From: Parendozoicomonas verongulae
GTDB taxonomy: Bacteria > Pseudomonadota > Gammaproteobacteria > Pseudomonadales > Endozoicomonadaceae
Assembly: GCF_009711465.1 (NCBI RefSeq)
Contig: NZ_SMME01000839.1
Coordinates: 1 to 37,854 of the forward strand
Reading direction: 5' to 3'
Length of the DNA stretch: 37,854 bases
The translations under genes and the position numbers were made by a program. Under the pieces are notes generated by a model. That model searched no databases, was not told where the DNA came from, and saw nothing but the letters and a program-made list of their open reading frames with translations. Of the stretch, positions 1-8,530 are shown piece after piece (the first letter of the stretch is position 1; every line of letters begins with the position of its first letter).

Positions 1-123
1 TCTTTAGACATGGAAAGTCACACATCGGGTCTGTATAGGGTTTATCGCTAAAACTCACAGTGATTTTCACGACAACATATGTACAATGTTCGTTATTGGC
101 ATTCACTAATAAAGATAAAAAGA

Positions 124-702
124 ATGAGACGAACGGTTTTTGATACCCCGGTAGTTCATCACTTTTTCAATTTTGTAAGCTGGATTGGGTTGAAGCTTAC
201 AGGTTGGAAGATTGAAGGTAGCGCCCCCCATCACAGCAAATATGTGCTGATTGCTGCCCCCCATACAAGTAATTGGGATTTTCCTGTGACTCTGGCCATA
301 GCCTTTCGCCTGAATGTAAAACTGTTCTGGATGGGTAAGGCCTCCCTGTTTAAGGGGCCTATGGGGCCGATTATGAAATGGCTGGGTGGCATTCCTGTAG
401 ATCGCAGCCAGAATACGGGACTGGTTCAACAGGTAGTCGATGAATTTAATCGTTGTAAAGAACTGGTTGTGACTATTCCGCCAGAAGGTACACGCAGCAA
501 GGTGAAAAAGTGGAAGAGCGGCTTTTATCATGTAGCCCATGGTGCCGGTGTACCAATTAGTCTGGGCTTTCTTGACTTCAAGAGGAAGGTTGGTGGTATC
601 AGTAAAACATTCATCCCTACTGGCAACTATGAAGAAGATTTGAAGAATATTCAGGCGTTTTATAAGGGTATCACCGGGAAGAGACCATCACAGTTTGTTT
701 AA
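124..702 (+). CDS. Lysophospholipid acyltransferase family protein (PlsC-like)
   Basis: The product resembles the PlsC/LPLAT superfamily, which transfers acyl groups to lysophospholipid or glycerol-phosphate acceptors at the inner membrane. The catalytic HX4D motif is visible as HTSNWD (residues 47-52 from this start). The acceptor-binding motif PPEGTRS follows at 119-125, and GIPVDRS lies between them at the position of the family's conserved G-I-x-x-x-R block. From this ATG the protein has 192 residues, short for PlsC (about 240) but normal for the small stand-alone branch. An in-frame ATG 45 nt upstream (79) would add MYNVRYWHSLIKIKR. Neither start has a strong Shine-Dalgarno; I prefer the internal one because small-branch homologues begin with an MRxTxxxTP-type sequence. 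The family is clear; the true substrate is not. Confidence 0.8.
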   Translation: MRRTVFDTPVVHHFFNFVSWIGLKLTGWKIEGSAPHHSKYVLIAAPHTSNWDFPVTLAIAFRLNVKLFWMGKASLFKGPMGPIMKWLGGIPVDRSQNTGLVQQVVDEFNRCKELVVTIPPEGTRSKVKKWKSGFYHVAHGAGVPISLGFLDFKRKVGGISKTFIPTGNYEEDLKNIQAFYKGITGKRPSQFV

Positions 703-719
703 GCGACTTTGTTTAATAT

Positions 720-749
720 CCCGACCATATATATGGTTATATGGTCGGG
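720..749. terminator. Stem-loop between convergent genes
   Basis: A perfect 11-bp inverted repeat (cccgaccatat / atatggtcggg) with an 8-nt loop sits 18 nt after the acyltransferase stop and 12 nt before the ppiA stop on the other strand. No T-tract follows on either strand, so it is an imperfect intrinsic terminator. It may instead be a 3'-end stabiliser shared by both transcripts. Confidence 0.5.
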
Positions 750-760
750 GTTAGCGCAGG

Positions 761-1357
761 TTATTTGGTCTTCGTGTCTTCACCCTTTTTCACAGTCACG
801 CTTTTAATCACAACCGCTTCCTCGGGCACATCTGCGTACATTCCGCGATGTCCGGTTTTTACGCCAGCAATTTTGTCGACAACATCCATTCCTGTCGTCA
901 CTTTCCCGAAAACAGCGTAACCAGCCTTGCTGTGGCTGCCGTTTAGAAAACTGTTATTCACCAGATTGATAAAGAACTGGCTGCTGGCACTGTCGGGTGC
1001 ACTGGTTCGTGCCATGGCGATAGTGCCGCGATCATTGGTAAGGCCATTAGCCGATTCGTTCTTAATGGGAGCCTTTGTGGCTTTCTGGCTCATATCACTG
1101 GTGAAGCCGCCTCCCTGAACCATAAAACCATCAATCACTCGGTGGAAAATAGTATTGTTATAAAAACCACTGTGGGTATATTCAAGAAAGTTTTTGACCG
1201 TAACTGGTGCTTTTTCCTGATCCAGGGTGATCTCAATTTTACCCATAGAAGTATCCATCACCACCACGGGGTTGCTGATAGCAGAGGGAGCTGCCTGTAC
1301 ACCCATGGCGAACAGGAGGGTGATCAGGGTTGTTGCAAATGATTTCAGATGGCGCAT
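761..1357 (-). CDS. ppiA: Periplasmic peptidyl-prolyl cis-trans isomerase, cyclophilin type
   Basis: This is a cyclophilin that isomerises Xaa-Pro bonds during folding of exported proteins. Residues 1-22 form a signal peptide (basic MRHLK, hydrophobic [13 protein letters not shown], cleavage near VQA/AP), placing it in the periplasm. The cyclophilin core shows [14 protein letters not shown] (71-84) with the catalytic Arg, and GTIAMAR...SQFFINL (111-132). Length (198 aa) fits PpiA of E. coli (190 aa). The start is preceded by AGGA at 7 nt. It lies 20 nt downstream of the S1/CvfB-like gene on the same strand, so the two are probably co-transcribed. The C terminus is Lys-rich (KKGEDTKTK). Confidence 0.9.
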   Translation of the reverse strand: MRHLKSFATTLITLLFAMGVQAAPSAISNPVVVMDTSMGKIEITLDQEKAPVTVKNFLEYTHSGFYNNTIFHRVIDGFMVQGGGFTSDMSQKATKAPIKNESANGLTNDRGTIAMARTSAPDSASSQFFINLVNNSFLNGSHSKAGYAVFGKVTTGMDVVDKIAGVKTGHRGMYADVPEEAVVIKSVTVKKGEDTKTK

Positions 1358-1377
1358 AGGGAATCCTGTGTTGTGGG

Positions 1378-2277
1378 TTAGTCTGCCAGTCGAATGCCGT
1401 CTTTGCTGATAATGATTTTGCGCTCTTTGTAGAGGCCGCCAATAGCCATTTTGAACACACGTTTGCTGGTTTTAAAGTATTGGTTGATTTCTTCTGGTGT
1501 GCTTTTGTCGTGTATTGGCAAAAAGCCATTATTCGCTGCGAGTTTTTCCAGAATCTGCTGGCTGAAATCGCCCGCTGATTTGTAGCTTTTAGGGTTTTGC
1601 AGGCAGAGGTCGATTTTCTGATCCGCGCGTACACGCTTAATGTAACCAGTAATTTTTTGGCCCATACGTACAGACTGGTGAATATCGTTATGGAAGATCA
1701 CCCCCTGATGGCGATTGTTAATGATAGCCATATAACCGATATCTGTACGGTCGGTAATCATCAGTGATACTTCTTCGCCAGACTCGTAGCGGGGAGGGCG
1801 CTGGTCGAGAAACTTCTCAATCTTGGAGGAAGCCACGATGCGCCAGTTGCGATCTTCCTGATAGGTGTAAACGACATAGTACTGGCCTTCGCGCATGCGT
1901 ACCTTTTGCTCGCTGAACGGTACTAGCAGCTGTTTGGGCAGACCCCAGTCCAGAAATGCACCCACCTGATTGACTTCCTCTGCCTTCAGGCAGGCAAACT
2001 CACCCAGAATGGCTTTGGGGCGCTCGGTAGTGGCAATCACATCATCGTTGGAATCCAAATAGATGAAGACCTTCAATGCATCGCCGATTTTGCTGTCTTT
2101 CGGTACATAGCGCTTGGGCAGCAGGATATCAACATACTGTCCGCCTTCCACATAGACACCAAACGGTTTCTCGCGAATAATTTTCAGAGTGTTCCAGTGG
2201 CCGATTTTTACGTGGAGGTTGGATGCCTCGGTGTCTGAGCTTTCAGTCGTGATCTCAGGGAGGGAGTCATTGGTCAT
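1378..2277 (-). CDS. S1 RNA-binding domain protein, CvfB family
   Basis: The 299-aa product matches the CvfB/YitL-like layout: tandem S1-type OB folds followed by a winged-helix C terminus. The first OB segment is near residues 22-90 ([21 protein letters not shown]...LPKRYVP). A second (about 95-160) contains [15 protein letters not shown], and a third (about 165-230) contains [21 protein letters not shown]. The C-terminal part (about 240-296) has [21 protein letters not shown], typical of the CvfB winged helix. Members bind RNA and affect expression post-transcriptionally (virulence and haemolysin in Staphylococcus); the role in gammaproteobacteria is undefined. About 20 extra acidic/Ser-Thr residues precede the first domain. 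No strong ribosome-binding site is visible at the ATG. It precedes ppiA in the same direction. Confidence 0.82.
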   Translation of the reverse strand: MTNDSLPEITTESSDTEASNLHVKIGHWNTLKIIREKPFGVYVEGGQYVDILLPKRYVPKDSKIGDALKVFIYLDSNDDVIATTERPKAILGEFACLKAEEVNQVGAFLDWGLPKQLLVPFSEQKVRMREGQYYVVYTYQEDRNWRIVASSKIEKFLDQRPPRYESGEEVSLMITDRTDIGYMAIINNRHQGVIFHNDIHQSVRMGQKITGYIKRVRADQKIDLCLQNPKSYKSAGDFSQQILEKLAANNGFLPIHDKSTPEEINQYFKTSKRVFKMAIGGLYKERKIIISKDGIRLAD

Positions 2278-2414
2278 GGTGAATTCATGCAGGATAAAGA
2301 TTTGGTGGCGGAGTATATCACCAGTTGTACCGACAAGAATGCCTAACTATCGCCTTTAACCGAAAAGACGTCACCGATCGGCCAGATAGAGAGGTCGCTG
2401 ACCGTTTACCCCTG

Positions 2415-3869
2415 TTAAGAATTATCCTTTGAAAGTAACGAGTTTGTGGTCAGGTGGGATATCTGACCACTCTCGCTAAACTTCGTTGTCTTACCTTGCC
2501 AGGTGCGCACAGCAGATACTCCCAAAGCCAGAATAATCGATAGCCAGGAGAGCCACATAAACGGCAGATAGCTTAGGGTGCTCACTCCGAGAATGCCCGC
2601 CATAAACGTGCCGTTATCGCTCCAGGGCACCATACCGGAAGTCAGGGTGCCACCAAACTCGGTGTTGCGGGAAAGCAGGCGACGGTCTGCTCCCAGGGCA
2701 TCGCTGGTAGCTGCCATCAGTTTGGGGGCAAGAATCAGAGATACATACATCGCGCTGCCCAGCAGGTTGCCCAGAAACGCAGTCAGCAGTGTGCAGCCCG
2801 TCAAACGTGCTTCATTGGTTACGTACTTTTCCAGTCGGTTGGCCAGTAGTTTCACAATGCCGACTTTCACCAGAAGGCTGCCAAAGCCCAGCCCAAAAGT
2901 GATCATGGCAACAGAGGGCATGATGGAAAGCATGCCGCCCCGGCTGAGCAGTGTATCGATAAGCGCAATACCGGAGTTGAGTTTGGGGAGTTGCCAGATG
3001 CTGGAGATGGCAGGAGTCAGTTCGGAATCCTGTAACAGGATTGCAGCCAGAACACCCATAAAGCTCCCCATGGATATCACAGGGAATGCCGGTTTCCGAA
3101 AAGCCAGTAATAGCATCACCAGTGCCGGAGGCAGAAAAGCCAGAGGCGAAATAGAAAAGTTCTCCTGCAGGGCAGACATGATGGTGCTAATCTGGTCGAG
3201 GTTGCCATGCCCCTGATAAAGGATGCTGGAGGCGGAAAATAGAATAGCTGTGATGATGTAAGCCGTCAGGCTGATAGGCAGCATGCCTTTAATGTGGGCA
3301 CGAATCTCCACGCCAGACATGGAAGAGGCCAGCAGTACGCTGTCGGACAGCGGTGAAAGTTTATCCCCAAAATACACACCGGAAAGAACCGCCCCTGCAG
3401 TTAGAGGAGAGGGGATACCCAACCCTTCCCCAATACCCATCATGGCAATGCCTGCCGTGCCTGCGGCTCCCCAGGATGTGCCCGTTGCCAGCGCGGTGAG
3501 TGAGCAGATGAAAAGAGTAGTCGGCAGAAAAAAACTGGGGTGAATGGTGGCCAGCCCATAGTAAATAATGCCAGGAACAATGCCTCCGGCTATCCAGCTT
3601 CCAATCATTGCGCCCACGGCAAACAGAATTAAAAGAGCGGGCATGCCTTCAAAAATGCCAAAGGCGGCGGCTTCTTCCAGCTCACGGTACTGGTAGCCGA
3701 GTTTCAAACCAAGGCCCATCACCAGAAACCAGCCAAAGAACAAGGCCAGTAAAACCGGAAGCTCGAAAACAGTAGTAAAGCTACAGGCCATCAACAGAAA
3801 AAGGCCGAGCACCAGAAAGGACTGAATCAAGGTAGGTCTTTGTTGTTTCTTTTTATGAAAACTATCCAA
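2415..3869 (-). CDS. nhaC: Na+/H+ antiporter, NhaC family (TTG start)
   Basis: The product is an integral inner-membrane antiporter of the NhaC family, expected to export Na+ in exchange for H+. It has about a dozen hydrophobic segments and family-like motifs: TGTSWGAAGTAG, GVYFGDKLSPLSDS and, near the C terminus, PWSDNGTF. The reading frame is open further upstream, but no ATG occurs there. The TTG chosen is preceded by a clean AGGAG with a 6-nt spacer and gives 484 aa, close to the usual 460-500, starting just before the KKKQQRP loop that precedes the first membrane helix. It follows glsA on the same strand after a gap of about 136 bp. Glutaminase plus a sodium antiporter suggests a pH or salt homeostasis theme, but that link is inference. 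Confidence 0.88.
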   Translation of the reverse strand: MDSFHKKKQQRPTLIQSFLVLGLFLLMACSFTTVFELPVLLALFFGWFLVMGLGLKLGYQYRELEEAAAFGIFEGMPALLILFAVGAMIGSWIAGGIVPGIIYYGLATIHPSFFLPTTLFICSLTALATGTSWGAAGTAGIAMMGIGEGLGIPSPLTAGAVLSGVYFGDKLSPLSDSVLLASSMSGVEIRAHIKGMLPISLTAYIITAILFSASSILYQGHGNLDQISTIMSALQENFSISPLAFLPPALVMLLLAFRKPAFPVISMGSFMGVLAAILLQDSELTPAISSIWQLPKLNSGIALIDTLLSRGGMLSIMPSVAMITFGLGFGSLLVKVGIVKLLANRLEKYVTNEARLTGCTLLTAFLGNLLGSAMYVSLILAPKLMAATSDALGADRRLLSRNTEFGGTLTSGMVPWSDNGTFMAGILGVSTLSYLPFMWLSWLSIILALGVSAVRTWQGKTTKFSESGQISHLTTNSLLSKDNS

Positions 3870-4005
3870 GGCGAACTCCTGTAAGAGGCAGCCAAGAGGC
3901 CACAGGGTTCTCAGTATTGGAAAAGAAAGGGAGAAGCGCCACCCCTTTGGCAAGGTTTGTCAGTGAGGGTGACGCTGGTGTTAGAGGGGCTTGTCGAAAA
4001 GAGGT

Positions 4006-4923
4006 TTAGAAAACAGCGAGGCCAGTTTCTTCAACAAAAATCTTTAAAGCTTCCATACCGGGCAGAGAGTTGCCCTTTTTACCCAACTCCGGACTCCATA
4101 CACACAGAGACAGTTTTCCGGGGATGGTGGCTATAATGCCTCCGCCCACTCCGCTCTTGCAGGGCAGACCTACATGGAAGGCAAATTCGCCCGCTTCATC
4201 GTAAGTGCCGCAGGTCATCATCAGAGTGTTGATACGACGAGCCTGCACTGGAGAGAGAACAGGTTTGTCCTTGAAAGGGTGCAGACCATCGTTGGCGATA
4301 AAGCGGCTGGCACGGGCCAGATCAAGACAGCTCATGCTTAGAGAGCAGAGATAGAAGTAGAAATCCAGTACCTGATCCACCGGGTTAATAATATTGCCAA
4401 AGCTCTGCAGGTAATAGGCCAAAGCAAAGTTACGCTGGCCGTTATCGTATTCGGAGCGAAACACTTCCTTGTTGAACTGAATATCCAGATTTTTGGACAG
4501 GCTGCGGATGTAATCCAGAAAGTCCCTTTTGGGAGAGCTCAGGTGGGAGAGCAGAATGTCTGCCACCACAATAGCGCCGGCATTGATGAACGGGTTGCGT
4601 GGAATGCCGTTCTCGTGCTCCAGCTGGGACAGAGAGTTAAACGGGTTGCCGGAAGGCTCTACGCCAATCCGCTCGAATACGCTTTCGCCCGCATAATGCA
4701 AAGCCAGGCTGAGACTGAAAACCTTGGAAATACTCTGGGTGGAAAAGTTTTCTTCGGCATCGCCCACCACGTAATCATGCCCATCTACAGTGCTGATGGC
4801 CATGCCAAACTTATTGGGGCAAACCTCAGCCAATGCAGGAATGTAATCTGCGGGTTTTCCTCGTCCGAAGGTGTGGGAAACCGCATCGGGCAGGGTGGCC
4901 AGGATCGTTTCAATCTCACTCAT
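4006..4923 (-). CDS. glsA: Glutaminase A
   Basis: This is a serine-dependent glutaminase that hydrolyses L-glutamine to glutamate and ammonia. It belongs to the beta-lactamase-like fold and shows the catalytic S-x-x-K as QSISK, at Ser64/Lys67 from this start (Ser66/Lys69 in E. coli YneH). Other family blocks are GKPADYIPALAEV, EPSGNPFNS, NPFINAGAI and KSGVGGGI. The chosen ATG gives 305 aa (E. coli YneH is 308). The frame remains open to an ATG at 5040 that would add 39 residues and overlap the start of the upstream gene's terminal codons; that extension is not family-like. The ribosome-binding site at the chosen start is weak (AGGG about 12 nt upstream). Confidence 0.93.
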   Translation of the reverse strand: MSEIETILATLPDAVSHTFGRGKPADYIPALAEVCPNKFGMAISTVDGHDYVVGDAEENFSTQSISKVFSLSLALHYAGESVFERIGVEPSGNPFNSLSQLEHENGIPRNPFINAGAIVVADILLSHLSSPKRDFLDYIRSLSKNLDIQFNKEVFRSEYDNGQRNFALAYYLQSFGNIINPVDQVLDFYFYLCSLSMSCLDLARASRFIANDGLHPFKDKPVLSPVQARRINTLMMTCGTYDEAGEFAFHVGLPCKSGVGGGIIATIPGKLSLCVWSPELGKKGNSLPGMEALKIFVEETGLAVF

Positions 4924-5027
4924 CAACGTATTCGCCCTGATTGGAGGGGTTAAGGGGCGCAAAGAGTACGCATTTTCCCTGCCTCGGATCAATTGCGGTA
5001 AGCCGCTATAAAAGAGGGTGGGCAGAT

Positions 5028-5510
5028 TTATCGAAGCCATCCGAGTAAGCTGCTTGCAGCGCCGCTGACCATATTATAAGCATTGAAAAGGTTGTAACCC
5101 AGAAAGCCAAGGTTAACAGCTCTGCGTAGAAGTCTGCGCTCTGGCAGCTCCTGACTCAGGGCCATTTTGTCTGCAGGCAAGCCTCCAGCTACTGTTTTGA
5201 CAAGGTAGGCGCCGATCATTATTGCAGATGAGGTGCCAAACGCTGCTGCGTAGGGTATAGGGGCTAGAAAACCAACAGCAGCACAACCAAGGGCTGCACC
5301 AGCCAGAGAAATCGGGGTTGGCACGCGGTCGCAGATATTCTTGCCCATCGCGACTGTACAACCGATACCTATGATGGCATGTACCATTACGTCTTTTACA
5401 TCGTTCATCACCGAAACGGTTTTCTGGCCGAATGTCTGGGTATCAGGATCGACATAAAGGGTATTCAGGGGAATGCGGGTTCCCGGGTGATATTGCTGTG
5501 TGCCTTCCAT
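5028..5510 (-). CDS. Hypothetical small membrane protein
   Basis: I do not recognise this 160-aa protein. Residues 1-40 are hydrophilic; about 42-110 contain two or three Ala/Gly-rich hydrophobic stretches (VHAIIGIGCTVAMG, ISLAGAALGCAAVGFLAPIPYAAAF, SSAIMIGAYLV). A charged segment (ELPERRLLRR) and a last semi-hydrophobic stretch (NLGFLGYNLFNAYNMVSGAASSLLGWL) follow. It has no signal peptide or lipobox. Expression is supported by GGAG 7 nt before the ATG and by coding-like sequence throughout. It is divergent from dsbB with a 109-bp shared upstream region, and leads the glsA-nhaC-cvfB-ppiA run. Confidence 0.7.
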   Translation of the reverse strand: MEGTQQYHPGTRIPLNTLYVDPDTQTFGQKTVSVMNDVKDVMVHAIIGIGCTVAMGKNICDRVPTPISLAGAALGCAAVGFLAPIPYAAAFGTSSAIMIGAYLVKTVAGGLPADKMALSQELPERRLLRRAVNLGFLGYNLFNAYNMVSGAASSLLGWLR

Positions 5511-5619
5511 AGCTCACTCCAATTTCGAATGCTCTTGTATTGTCAGAGTGCTATAGAGGCAGGAAGTTCTGTGTATCAGCCTATGGTCGTAGCTCTAGGA
5601 TGATCTCAAGGATCAAGAT

Positions 5620-6228
5620 ATGATGGAAAAAAGACGATACCAATTAAAAAATACTGGGGGAACCATTTTGCAGAGCCTCTTTCACTCTCCATTCCAGACT
5701 ATTCATAACTGGCAAAAAAATCGCCTGACCTGGGTGATTATGCTGGCAACAACACTGTTTCTTGAAGGCTGTGCCCTGTTCTTTCAGTATGTGATGGAGC
5801 TGGAACCCTGTGAAATGTGTGTGTATCAGCGTCTGGCCGTGGTGCTGTTGTCGGTCACATCCCTGTGGATGCTGATTGCCCCTTCAAATCCCTTTATTCG
5901 TCTTACTGGTTATGGTTTGTGGATAGCTTCAGGGCTTTATGGGCTGAAAACGGCTATGGTGCAAACGGGTGCTTACGACACCTTTGGTACACCGGCGCAA
6001 TCGTGCAACTTCCTGCCGACCTTTCCTTTTGAGGTTCCCCTGCACGACTGGCTGCCGGGCTGGTTTATGCCCACCGGTTTTTGTGGTGCCGACGAATGGG
6101 CGTTTCTGGGCATGAATATGGCTGAGTGGATGGTGATTGTATTTGCAGTCTATCTGGTAGCCGCAGCTGTATGCGTGGTGAGCAGTCTCTGGTGTGGTAT
6201 TTCTACGGTAAAAAACAGTAAAAATTGA
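5620..6228 (+). CDS. dsbB: Disulfide bond formation protein DsbB
   Basis: DsbB is the inner-membrane quinone reductase that reoxidises DsbA. The two required cysteine pairs are present: Cys64-x-x-Cys67 in LEPCEMCVYQR, and Cys129 / Cys155 in the second periplasmic loop (AQSCNFLPTF...PTGFCGADEW). Four hydrophobic segments lie at about 38-58, 72-88, 92-112 and 166-190, as in the family. At 202 aa it is longer than E. coli DsbB (176) because of a 30-residue hydrophilic N terminus. AAGGA lies 7 nt before the ATG, supporting this long start. No dsbA is visible in the window. Confidence 0.92.
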   Translation: MMEKRRYQLKNTGGTILQSLFHSPFQTIHNWQKNRLTWVIMLATTLFLEGCALFFQYVMELEPCEMCVYQRLAVVLLSVTSLWMLIAPSNPFIRLTGYGLWIASGLYGLKTAMVQTGAYDTFGTPAQSCNFLPTFPFEVPLHDWLPGWFMPTGFCGADEWAFLGMNMAEWMVIVFAVYLVAAAVCVVSSLWCGISTVKNSKN

Positions 6229-6649
6229 AAATTCAAGTGCATAGAGCATTGCATGTGAAGATTGCGTGTAAATACTGTTACTTGCCTTTGTGTCTGTTGT
6301 GGTAAACTTGCCACTTCGGGCAAGAGGTTGAAGCCTCGAAGGCAGTATCTGTTTGATCCTTTCCAAGCGTTGAATCCGACACTTCAGGTGTGGATTCGCA
6401 GAGTGCGCCTTCCCGTCATGTGATCTATAACCATGACACACTACAAACCTGATAGTCCGGTACGGGTTACGCGAATAGCTTCCTTGAAGCTGTTTGCAAA
6501 ACCCTGAATCCTGGGTGGTTTACGCTAACCACAGTGCTTGCTGACACCAGCTGTGCTGGTCGCGATGTGACTTTAACTGGTCATGACGCGGTGTTTACCG
6601 TTAGAATCGCCCGCTTTTTTATATATTCCTTTACAGGTGCACATTTCTT
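6229..6649 (+). promoter_or_regulatory. Long structured leader upstream of deaD
   Basis: This 421-bp stretch between dsbB and deaD holds no convincing gene but is rich in hairpins on the plus strand. They include cttgcc-acttcg-ggcaag near 6308; gaatcc(g)acac / gtgtggattc at 6372-6397 (10 bp, one bulge); and agcttc-ctt-gaagct at 6477-6491. A 24-codon frame (ATG at 6433, TGA at 6505) begins MTHYKPDSP but lacks a ribosome-binding site. Long structured 5' leaders are known for cold-shock mRNAs, including csdA/deaD of enterics, so a thermosensitive or autoregulatory leader is plausible. Function is inferred from position and structure only. Confidence 0.5.
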
Positions 6650-8449
6650 ATGCCCGAAGCCCAGACTGATACAGTGACCGCTTTTGACCAGCTTCCTTTG
6701 TCGGATGCCATACTGCGCGCTGTTCGTGACGTGGGTTATGAAACGCCTTCGCCCATCCAGGCTCGCAGTATTCCTCACCTGCTGGAAGGGCGGGACCTCC
6801 TTGGTCTGGCCCAGACTGGTACTGGTAAAACAGCGGCGTTCGCATTGCCAGCACTGTCCCGTATTGATGTGACCAAGAACGATACCCAGGTTCTGGTACT
6901 GTGCCCAACCCGTGAGCTGGCTATTCAGGTCGCTGAAGCCTGCCAGACTTACGCCAAGCACATCCCTCACTTCCACGTACTGCCTATCTACGGTGGTCAG
7001 GATATGCGCGGTCAGTTGCGCGGCCTGTCCCGTGGTGCTCAGGTTGTTGTTGGTACGCCAGGCCGTGTTATGGACCACCTGCGTCGTAACAGCCTGAAGC
7101 TGGACAACCTGCAGACCGTAGTACTTGATGAAGCTGACGAAATGCTGCGTATGGGGTTTGTGGAAGACATCGAGTGGATTCTCGACCACACCCCAAGCCA
7201 TCGTCAGACTGCACTGTTTTCCGCGACTATGCCTCCGGCTATCCGTCGCATCGCAGACAAGTATCTTAAAGATCCTGTGTCTGTCGAAATCCGTGCCAAG
7301 ACCACCACCGTTGATACCATCACCCAGAAGGTATGGATGGCCAGTGGTCTGCACAAACTGGATGCACTGACCCGTATTCTGGAAGTCGAAGATTTCGACG
7401 CCATGATCATCTTCGTGCGTACCCGATCAGCCACTGTTGAGCTGGCAGAAAAGCTGGAAGCCCGTGGCTTCTCCGCAGCTGCCCTGAACGGTGACATGAG
7501 TCAGGGGCTGCGTGAAAAGATGGTTGATCGCCTGAAGAAGGGCACCCTCGACATTCTGATCGCAACCGACGTGGCGGCCCGTGGTCTGGACGTTGAGCGC
7601 ATCAGCCATGTTGTGAACTACGACATTCCTAACGACACCGAAGCTTACGTTCACCGTATTGGTCGTACTGGCCGTGCCGGTCGTCAGGGTACTGCAATTC
7701 TGTTTGCAGCGCCTCGTGAGCGTCGTATGCTGCGTGCTATCGAACACGCGACGCGCCAGAAAATCGAACATATGCGTCTGCCAACTCAGCGTGACGTGCG
7801 CGATATTCGTATCAAGAACTTCAAGGAACAGATCGCTCTGATCCTGGGTCAGGAAGATCTGACCATGTACCGTGAAATTGTGACTGAAATGATTCAGGAG
7901 CAGGCGGTTGAGTTTGAAGATGCAGCGGCAGCTCTGTGCTATCTGGCCCAGAAAGAGCGTCCGTTCCCCGATGGTAACGAACCTGAGCCTCGCCAGTGGG
8001 AAGAGCGTGAGCGTCGTCCTCGCCGTGATGATCGCGAAGATCCTCGCAACAAGGGCAAGAAGCGCTATCGCATTGGCGTTGGCCGTGACCATGGCGTAAG
8101 CCCTGGTGAAATCGTAGGTGCTCTGGCGAATGAAGGTGGTATTTCTGGTCGCGACATCGGCCATATCCGTCTGTTCGACAAGTTCTCTACTGTTTACCTG
8201 CCAGAAACGCTGGATCAGGCTGTGCTGAGCACTATGGCTGAGATCAACGTACGTAACCAGGTGTTGGGTCTGCGCGAGTGGAAGGAAAACCCTAACAGTG
8301 GTCGTGGACGTGGTGATCGTGGCGGCTATCGTGGTGGATACCGTGGCGATCGCGGCGGTGAAGATCGTCCTCGTCGCCGCCATGGTAACGGTGAGCGTCG
8401 TGGTGGCTATCGTGGCAACCGCAACGATGACAGCCGTGGTAACGAATAA
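6650..8449 (+). CDS. deaD: DEAD-box ATP-dependent RNA helicase (CsdA/DeaD)
   Basis: This is a cold-shock RNA helicase acting in ribosome assembly and mRNA decay. All core motifs are visible: a Q-motif around TPSPIQ (32-37), AQTGTGKT (54-61), PTRELA (86-91), TPGR (136-139), DEAD (160-163), SAT (191-193) and HRIGRTGRAGR near 337. After the helicase core comes a DbpA-type RNA-binding domain (about 470-545, beginning YRIGVGRDHGVSPGEIVGAL). It ends in an Arg/Gly-rich tail of about 45 residues with GGYRGGYRG repeats. The length of 599 aa compares with 629 for E. coli DeaD. The AGGTG before the start is distant (10 nt), consistent with translation controlled by the leader. Confidence 0.95.
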   Translation: MPEAQTDTVTAFDQLPLSDAILRAVRDVGYETPSPIQARSIPHLLEGRDLLGLAQTGTGKTAAFALPALSRIDVTKNDTQVLVLCPTRELAIQVAEACQTYAKHIPHFHVLPIYGGQDMRGQLRGLSRGAQVVVGTPGRVMDHLRRNSLKLDNLQTVVLDEADEMLRMGFVEDIEWILDHTPSHRQTALFSATMPPAIRRIADKYLKDPVSVEIRAKTTTVDTITQKVWMASGLHKLDALTRILEVEDFDAMIIFVRTRSATVELAEKLEARGFSAAALNGDMSQGLREKMVDRLKKGTLDILIATDVAARGLDVERISHVVNYDIPNDTEAYVHRIGRTGRAGRQGTAILFAAPRERRMLRAIEHATRQKIEHMRLPTQRDVRDIRIKNFKEQIALILGQEDLTMYREIVTEMIQEQAVEFEDAAAALCYLAQKERPFPDGNEPEPRQWEERERRPRRDDREDPRNKGKKRYRIGVGRDHGVSPGEIVGALANEGGISGRDIGHIRLFDKFSTVYLPETLDQAVLSTMAEINVRNQVLGLREWKENPNSGRGRGDRGGYRGGYRGDRGGEDRPRRRHGNGERRGGYRGNRNDDSRGNE

Positions 8450-8450
8450 G

Positions 8451-8517
8451 TTTTTATAACTTAGTCGTTTTATCGCAGTTATAAAAAACGCCGGATGTGA
8501 AAGCATTCGGCGTTTTT
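8451..8517. terminator. Bidirectional intrinsic terminator after deaD
   Basis: The arms aaaaacgccggatg (8484-8497) and cattcggcgttttt (8504-8517) form a GC-rich stem with one wobble and a 6-nt loop, followed by a T-run on either strand. It therefore serves deaD (+) and the converging psuG (-), whose stop is 14 nt away. A second perfect 11-bp inverted repeat (8451-8461 with 8477-8487) shares the A-run of the terminator, so the two hairpins cannot both be fully formed. Confidence 0.85.
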
Positions 8518-8530
8518 ATAAGGAATATCG

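Noticed and set aside
7427..8506. Long minus-strand frame (359 codons) opposite deaD
   Set aside because: It is Thr-rich low-complexity antisense of the DEAD-box gene, without a ribosome-binding site.
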